DNA of 64,000 nucleotides from Zelopaecilomyces penicillatus (taxonomy: Eukaryota; Ascomycota; Sordariomycetes; Hypocreales; Pseudodiploosporaceae), in contig VCCP01000003.1 of the NCBI GenBank assembly GCA_005765155.1, forward strand, positions 3,658,001 to 3,722,000. The letters are read 5' to 3'. The notes under the pieces were generated by a model. It saw only the letters and a list, made by a program, of their open reading frames with translations. It searched no databases and was not told the DNA's origin. Below, in pieces: positions 57,101-64,000 of this stretch; position 1 is the stretch's first letter, and every line of letters begins with the position of its first letter. Position numbers and translations under genes: made by a program.

Positions 57101-60100
57101 TTGTTTGTCGCGTCCCTGGGACTCTTTCTTTGGTTGGCTGGAATGGATGTGCTAGTATCTGTATCTGAAGTCTCGAATTCTATTTTTGCAGAACCCGAAC
57201 ATTATCTAGTGCGCTGACTTGGGTGGAGAGCATCAATGCAAACTCATCGATCGCCGATGTCTATGGGGCTTAGCTTTCATCGGGAGGGTCCGACATGAGG
57301 ACTTCTTTAAGCTCTAGAGACGTGAGCGGATATTTACAGCTTGGGTTTAGCGGTAACAGAGACCAAGCCTTGCCTGCAAGCTGGCTGACGAGGAGTCCGC
57401 TGATGGCAATCAAGGCTTCCTCCCTTACCTGCACATGTGGTGTCCAGCTGTACAGGGCCTAGACTTGCAACTGTCACAGCATAACCAGTGGTCAAAATCG
57501 TTGAATAGTGTTTGGGCTCACAGTGGCTCACAAACACATTTCGCCGGCCTCACCATTTCCGTGTGCTATGAGTCTGTGACCCAAATATTTTGACCTCCAC
57601 TGTTGAGCTGACTGATGGCGCCGCCATCGCCTCCAACGGCAGGGATGATCAAGCCACTCACTCGGTGCTTGAGGACGCTGCTTGCTAGCAGCCTGGGTCT
57701 AAGCGTTTAGACGGAGACTGGACGAACGATGTGTGATGATCTACTGTGCCCTCCCGTTCGTTGTATGCACCTCATCTTCGGCTTTGCTATTCGGTTTGTC
57801 TCACAGTGACGGGACCAGCTTTTTTTCTTGCTCTTTCCACGGGACGTTTGCCGGACGTGCTGCAGCTGTCATTATAGGACCTCTACGGGGTGTATATATA
57901 ACCCCCAGGACTCGCATTGACAGCAATCACAGGCGGAAAAGGGAAAGAAAAACTGTTCACGAAGGGCACCTGCAAAATATACAGTTGTAAATCTAGTGAT
58001 GGCTTGACGGTTCCCCGCTTGGACTGATAAATCTTGTGGCGCTGCCTTGCTCAGCAAACCTGCGCGCCTTCTCTCTTCCCAAGCCTAGCCTGGCCTCAAG
58101 TGAAAGGGATGCTGTTTGACGGTTGCCGCTCCATGTTCTATTTTGATTAAGCTGACCGATAAAATCACGAGTTGGCATACACAATGTCGTCGTAAAGCTG
58201 GCTTGTGACCAGCAGCCGTGGCGTATTGGCACCATCAAAAGTCCAACCACCATCAGGCACTGAAGAGTTGCATAGGCAGACTGTGGAAGGAATGCCTCAC
58301 CTGCGTGTGGCAGGAAGCGACCAAGCGGAAAACTTTCTCTGTTTTTTTCATCCTATTCATCGACTCATCAGGAAAAATGATGGTGATATTTTGTCTGTAG
58401 ACAACATCAAAGTCAAATGCAACAACTGGTGAAATCATCAAAGAACAGTGTGTGTAGCGATCAACGGTGCTCACTGCCCATGGTTCAAATTAGGTCTGGA
58501 GCAGCGGCACAGAGGACAAGTGACACCGGATCGCAACAGCTCCGTTGCTGGTGTGGTCACTAAGATTTGCCTAGCGGGAGCAGGTATCCCGGGACCCTGT
58601 AACCCGAGTGGATGCAGAGCATCATTGGCTGAGTGGTCTAACTAATTGACCACAAAAAAGAACGTTTGTGTCTCTCATCAGTCCCCCGATTTTTCGCGTC
58701 CATTTGTCAATGTTAAAAAAAAAGCAAACAAAACCGATTGAACGGGCAGGCTGGCCACTTGCACTAGCGCACCGCGGAGCCCTCCCCAGGATGTCGGACA
58801 GGGGCGGGATATGACGGATGGATCGGTCGCATCCCGCGCAAGCCCCCAGGTGATGGATGTGATGGCGGACACCCAAGTGACACAGTAATCCAACCATTTG
58901 CCTGATCGCTGGCTGTTGGGTAGGAGATGTTGTCTGCCGATGATGAGGTTAAAATTGGGTGCTACCCAAAATCTGTTTCCGACTACGATCGACCTGACAA
59001 TGCGAGGTTTCTGGTGCACAACGCAGCTAGATATTATTAGTTTGCGGCGATACCTTGGCGCGCGGGTGCGCTGAGAAGAAGGAGTACTACATAACAATAA
59101 GTCTATGGGTGTAGAGATAGGGAGATAATTCACAAAGAAGATCAATTTCTGGATAAGCTCCAAAATCTACCCCATACATACGGGTCGTATAATAGGCTTG
59201 TTCCCAACAAGGGAAACGAAATACGTAATTAGTATGAAGGGCGACTGGTGCTAGGAGTTCATGTGATGTGGATATTGAAGTAGGAATACCACGGGCAGAG
59301 ACATGTTGCCAAGAGAGAATCGAGGTCGAAAGCTACTCGTGCGATGCAGGAGCAGCTTAAGCTCTCTTATTTACAAGGTAGATTCCAGTGCCCTTGTTAA
59401 CACAAATTTTTAGCTGGCGATGATGCCAATTTACTCCATCCAACGTACCTGTAATAACCAACAGAGACCTAATGACGCTCCACCTAGGTGGGTACAGAGT
59501 GGATTCCTTGGCCGTGGCCATGATGCTGCACGATGCGATATAATGGCGACAGCTCTAAGTGCGATCAGTCGATGGAGAAGCGCTGACAATATGACATATA
59601 TCTTCATGATTGGGGACAGGGGGGCGCGGGCAGGAGACGAATGTAGTAGAAATACAACGACGCAGTAAACTGCCCCCCCCCTTAAAAGAAAGATAACGGA
59701 CGACACCATCTAGACGTCTGCTATAACGAATCACTGCTAACTGCCAAATCTGCACTACTACCATCATTAGAAAACAGTGCCTGAAAAAATGATGGCTGCA
59801 GTTGCCGGCATACATCTCAGATGCCGGCATGTGTGTTTCGTCTGTATGCACTGTCGGTAACCCGTAAGTTAATTACATACTGCTTATACGGAGTATTCTT
59901 TCTCGAAAAGGTCATTGCCTACTAGATAAGTAATTAGATTTGGTACCACGTCCTACTCGCAGCAGGCCGAGTTGGCTGTTGGTAGGGGACGAACCTGTGA
60001 AAGTCACTCCTCATCCCATCCCATCCCATCCCATGCTCTCCATTCTTGAACCCACAAGACCCCATACTCCGTGCAAAGTTACAGCACAAATACAGTAGCT

Positions 60101-62275
60101 GCGCTGCTGATCGCGTCCATACCTACTAGGTAGGTACGAGGTACGTCGTATGTTGGGGGCCATGGAGGTCCGAGCCGTGGTCCAAGGCCGGACTCAAGGT
60201 GGCTCTTGAGGGCATCTGTGTTAGGGTACAGCAGGCATGGTACGGTCAACTACCGCTACCAAGCGCAAGCCTCAGGATGGCCCACAGATAGACATCGCTT
60301 GTCATGATTTGAATTCTTACTCCATAGTATCGACAGGGCTTTTTTTCATTTTGGGGCAGGGCTGCTGGCGATGGCGCCAGGGGAAAATCTGCGCGTCGAT
60401 GTTTTCTGACGGATTTCCTGGTGGATTTGCCCTCGACGTGCAGAATCTCCATCCCTGGCCCCTGCCTCGCGACGACTTCACAATTTCAGACGGCCCCAGA
60501 GCGAGAGGCAAACGGAAGGCTCCTGCGTCACATATGATTGCCGGCCCAGTATTATAGTACCAGGTGGACCTGCCTTTACAGCGAAATACAGGCACCTGCT
60601 ACCACTAGGTAGTAATTACTCCTTCCTGTCTATCAACAAGGTGCAGGAAGGATTCATTGCTCAGGCACGACCGCGGCTGCTTGCCAACTCGCCGCAAGGT
60701 CTAAATTAACAGAGCTCCAAGGGGCCCAGTCCGGGGGCAGTCTGGGGGCAGTGGGCTTGCCCGAATCGGCAATCTGACTGCCAGGTCACCGCGTCCCCTT
60801 GGCCGTATCTGTCCGTTTACAGCACATTAGGCCAGGTCAGGGCATGGCGCACAGAGCACGGGGCACGGGCACGGGGCACAGGGCACTGCGGAGGTTTCTT
60901 GATGGCCAGCAAGCCAGTCATCAAAAAACTGTCTTTACAGTACGGATACAGACATTTGATTCCAAGGATACAGAAAACACAAAATTGGACAGCAGCTCCT
61001 TCCGGCTCCCCCTCCCCCTACTAACGGCCGGTACAGGTGTCCTTAGCTGCCAGGCCAATTTAGTGCCCGCGGTAAATGGGCCAGTGACACTCTGATGCGC
61101 CCCTTCCGGCACCACTAAGGCATTATGATGATGGCCTGCTGGCTGCCTGCCATTGCTGCCCATCCGAGCAGTGGCACCCTCTGTCCGAGTACGACTGTGC
61201 TCCAGCTGTCAAAGGATCCCCCCGAGTACCCAAGACAGCTACAAACTTCATTGTAGGGAGTCATCTATTCAAAGTGCCGCAGTGGGCGTACAGCACAATG
61301 GCACCGGCATGCATATGTGAGCGGCAAAGGCGGCGGTGGGCTCGTCAGTGGCGGTAGCACTGACAGCGGGCGGCGGCGCGGGGTGTTTGCTGCTGCTGAG
61401 GGCCGTCTTTTGGGGCCTCGAGGTGTGTTGCTAATCACTGCACAACTTCCAAGGTTGCCCGTATGTGTATGTACATGCATAGTAGGTAGGTACAGGTAGA
61501 GGTATGCAGGCTGTTAGTCGGGAATTTGTAGGCCCATTTTTCTTTTTCTCTCACTGGTTTTGCCCCGGCACTCACCGAGGGCCTCTTACTTATGCATCAC
61601 CGGGCATTCATCCGCAGCCTACCTACATCCATCCAATCCACGTATAGCACAACGAGAAGCACAACCCAGAAGCACAACCCAGAGGACAATGCTCAGCACA
61701 ACCCACCGCACCCACAGCAAACCCCCCTAGGTACTTTCTTTTTCTCTCTCTCTTTCCTGTCCGTGGTTTTGCTTCTTCACGACCCCTGTTTGCTTTCTTT
61801 CCGAGACCCTGCTTGGCCCACTTGCTCTTAGACATCCTAGTCCGCAGACAGCTGGCATTACATCGAGCAATAATACATCAAATACATCAAGAAGCTGCCC
61901 CCCCACCCTCACTCTCGCCCACCCTCATCGAGCAGCAGGATCTGAGTCGCATGTCTTGAGTTTGTACATGCAGACCCAACTGTGTACAAGATTTTGCGTC
62001 GCCCGCATTGGACTTCTGCCCCTTACCTAGGTTGAATCCCCCCATGCCATCATAATTGCTGGCTCTTTCTTCATCTCAACTCAGCTTGCATCTCTAATCT
62101 ATTGTCCCTTTAATTTACCCTTTAATCTACTATTGATTTGTTCATTAATACAACCCATCGCCCAGAGGACGCCTTGAACCTGCGTGCTTGTTGTTGCTGC
62201 TGCTGCTGCCGCTACCATCACCATCACAGCACCAACGTTACACCATTTGTCTCGTACGATAGACCTCAGACGACC
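54108..62275. other. 8-kb gene-poor block
   Basis: No open frame in this stretch has a recognisable domain or credible splice structure. The part up to about 55900 is AT-rich with many TA steps and could be an old RIP-mutated repeat, but no transposon protein is readable. Other features are one TACGGAGTA nonamer (59887-59895), a CATCC repeat (60012-60034) and a short inverted TACCTA/TAGGTA (60120-60136). From about 61900 the plus strand turns CT-rich, forming the likely promoter and leader of the RBR gene. A minus-strand open frame of 187 codons near 56000-56550 is biased but matches nothing I know. Confidence 0.5.
60012..60034. repeat. CATCC pentamer repeat
   Basis: Four CATCC units and a partial fifth, intergenic. 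Confidence 0.9.
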
Positions 62276-64000
62276 ATGGCATCGCCACTGACACTATCAA
62301 CGCCGGACGAGGGCCCTGTATCGCTGCCTGAGCTCAGCGAATATGAGTTTCTCAGTCAGGTACTGCGGCTGTCCCCCGACAAGACTGAGGCACAGGCCGA
62401 TAACGAGCTTGTCGTCAAGGCAAATGCTGCTGGCATCGCAGCTTCACTTCCAACAGTCGCCAACCGACGTCACATTCCCAGCGCCATTTCATCGCCAGCG
62501 CTGCCGAACTGCCCCGACCACACCTTTTCCACCACATCCGAAGCCTCCGCCAGCTCAGCTTTAACACCACATTCATCTGTCTATTACCCATCAAGCCCCC
62601 TCATTGGGCTATCGGAACCCAGCTTTGCTATGGACCCAGACTCCCTGACCTTCTCCCAATACGAGAAGTATCTGGCATTCTTGGAATCGAGTGTCTTGCC
62701 TGCCTCGCCCTGCACGCCTCCTGCTTCTGACATCGCGGCCCAAAGCCTCTTCAGTGTCAGCACCAAGAAGAGCTTTTCTAGTGTCAAAACAGGGTTCAAA
62801 AATCGTATTCGCTGGAGGAAACGCTCCGCACAGCCTTTGGACTCTACCCTGTTTGTTCCGCCCTTCCCCTCCAGTATCTCCTTCTCTGCTGCCTCATAGG
62901 TTGTCTTATTGAATCAGGACTGACATATTCCCGACTTAGCTCTTGCGCCAAATGCCGCGATGCTAGTACTACGAGCACTTTACACACTCTGCCTTGTGGT
63001 CACACACATTGTGCGGGCTGTGTGCGGGCTCTCGTCAATCAAGCTGTTGCTCAGGAATCCAAAATGCCACCGCGCTGCTGTGCAAAGATTGTACCCAGCT
63101 CAACCCTTGAGTCTGTCCTTGATCCTCGGGCTCAGGAGACCTTTCTCTTGGCTGTCTTGCAGTTTAGCACACCCTGGGAAACGAGGAAATTTTGTCCTAG
63201 AAGCTCCTGTGGTGCTTTCCTACCTCCTCAGAAACAGGTTGACAGCAAGCACCCATTCGATCTCACGTGCCGCAAGTGTAGCTCACGAATGTGTGTCATG
63301 TGTCAAGAAGCTGCCCATTCTCTCGGTGGGGACTGCCCACAAGATTGGGAGTTGAAGGCCGTGTCTAACATGGGTGAGCGTTCAAAATGGAAGCGTTGTT
63401 ACAATTGCCGAAACTTGGTCGAACGAACTAAGGCAGGCCCATACATGGCATGTAGGTGTAAGGCACGATTTTGTTCTACGTGCACTGCCATTTGGGACAC
63501 CACAACTGGCTGTCCCAATGACTGCAATCCCGAAGCGGAGCAGAACATGCTGGGCCAAGGATCAGATGGAGTCGAAGTAGCTACAGCATCTTCCAACTCT
63601 GAAGAAACATGCAAGCGCACACGATCCAACTCTGCTATGCAACAACTTGAAAAGGAACAAGAGCAAGAAATGCGTCGATTCTTAGACTTTCAGTCTCAGG
63701 CCAACTGTGCCATGCAATTGCGACACTCTGCCCACAAAGTCACGATTATGGAAAAGTTCACAGACCTCGAGGATAAATTGAAAGAGAAGCACGCCAAAAG
63801 CACTAGCGAGTTGGAGGATCGACAGATTGCTGCCGAGTTGGAACTGAGGAATTCCCTTGATCAAAGCGAACGAAGTGTGAGGCTTCGTCTGAAGCACATG
63901 GAGGCCTACTGCGACGGGCTTGGCCGCCACCCAGTCTCACCAGCACCGACGCGGGTAGTTACAGAGCGAGATCTTCGAGAGCTTGGACAGCAATACAACC
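62276..64000 (+). CDS. RBR/IBR-type RING protein lacking the catalytic Cys (partial)
   Basis: Exon 1 is 62276-62850 and exon 2 runs from 62940 past the window edge, so the gene is cut at its 3' side. The 89-nt phase-2 intron has a GTTTGT donor, a CTGAC branch site and a CTTAG acceptor; left unspliced it ends in a TAG at 62897. Exon 1 encodes about 190 Ser/Pro-rich disordered residues. Exon 2 starts with a RING1 (CAKC, CGHTHCAGC), an IBR (FCPRSSCG, CRKCSSRMCVMC) and a third zinc domain (CYNC, ACRCKARFCSTC). A coiled-coil-like Glu/Lys/Gln-rich region follows to the edge. In RBR E3 ligases the third domain carries a GCNHxTC motif with the thioester Cys. Here the same place reads AGPYMAC, so the catalytic Cys and the His are absent. 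Confidence 0.87.

Noticed and set aside
62138..62275. Upstream extension of the RBR first exon with Cys and His runs
   Set aside because: The frame opens with TTG, not ATG. The runs come from CTG and CAT repeats in the leader, and the ATG at 62276 sits in a good context.
1..64000. CRISPR arrays, bacterial operons, 5S rRNA genes
   Set aside because: No regularly spaced direct repeats, no ribosome-binding-site-led gene runs and no 5S-like segment were seen on either strand.

Overview
The window reads as nuclear DNA of a filamentous ascomycete, most likely a Sordariomycete and plausibly Hypocreales. The genes carry short introns (about 55-160 nt) with GT...AG ends and CTAAC/CTGAC-like branch points. 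The gene set is fungal: exomer subunit CHS5, a RID-type cytosine methyltransferase, SEN1, POP1, RRP40, SSZ1 and an Eaf1-type elongation factor. Gene-rich stretches alternate with two long gene-poor blocks. No bacterial, plasmid, phage or CRISPR features were seen.

Left part (1-12.4 kb): a 999-residue membrane protein of the aromatic-acid exporter/Bre4 class (-), CHS5 (+), a short-chain dehydrogenase with microsatellite-encoded Gly and Ser runs (-), and a large disordered protein of unknown function (-). About 5 kb without a recognisable gene follows (12.4-17.35 kb).

Centre (17.3-34 kb): four minus-strand genes in a row. These are SEN1 (five exons; the last two are short and easily missed), the RID-like DNA methyltransferase, an orphan Upf1-like SF1 helicase, and POP1. 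From 35.2 to 52.9 kb come an NT-C2 domain protein (+), SSZ1 (-) divergent from RRP40 (+), a protein joining a membrane segment to C2H2 zinc fingers (-), a GFA/CENP-V-like protein (+), the Eaf1-type factor (-), a gamma-glutamyltransferase (+) and an atypical SDR (+).

Right part (52.9-62.3 kb): over 9 kb with no convincing protein gene. It holds one intron-containing tRNA-like gene, a 22-bp tandem duplication and several simple repeats. The window ends inside an RBR/IBR-type RING protein whose Rcat domain seems to lack the catalytic cysteine.

Functionally the window is rich in RNA metabolism: SEN1 (termination, R-loops), POP1 (RNase P/MRP), RRP40 (exosome), Eaf1-type factor (elongation) and SSZ1 (ribosome-associated chaperone). 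The points of most interest are the SEN1-RID-SF1 helicase neighbourhood, the membrane-anchored zinc-finger protein, the RBR protein without its catalytic Cys, and several splice structures that a plain ORF reading would get wrong. Exon boundaries were worked out by hand from splice signals, reading frame and recalled family conservation. No database search was run.
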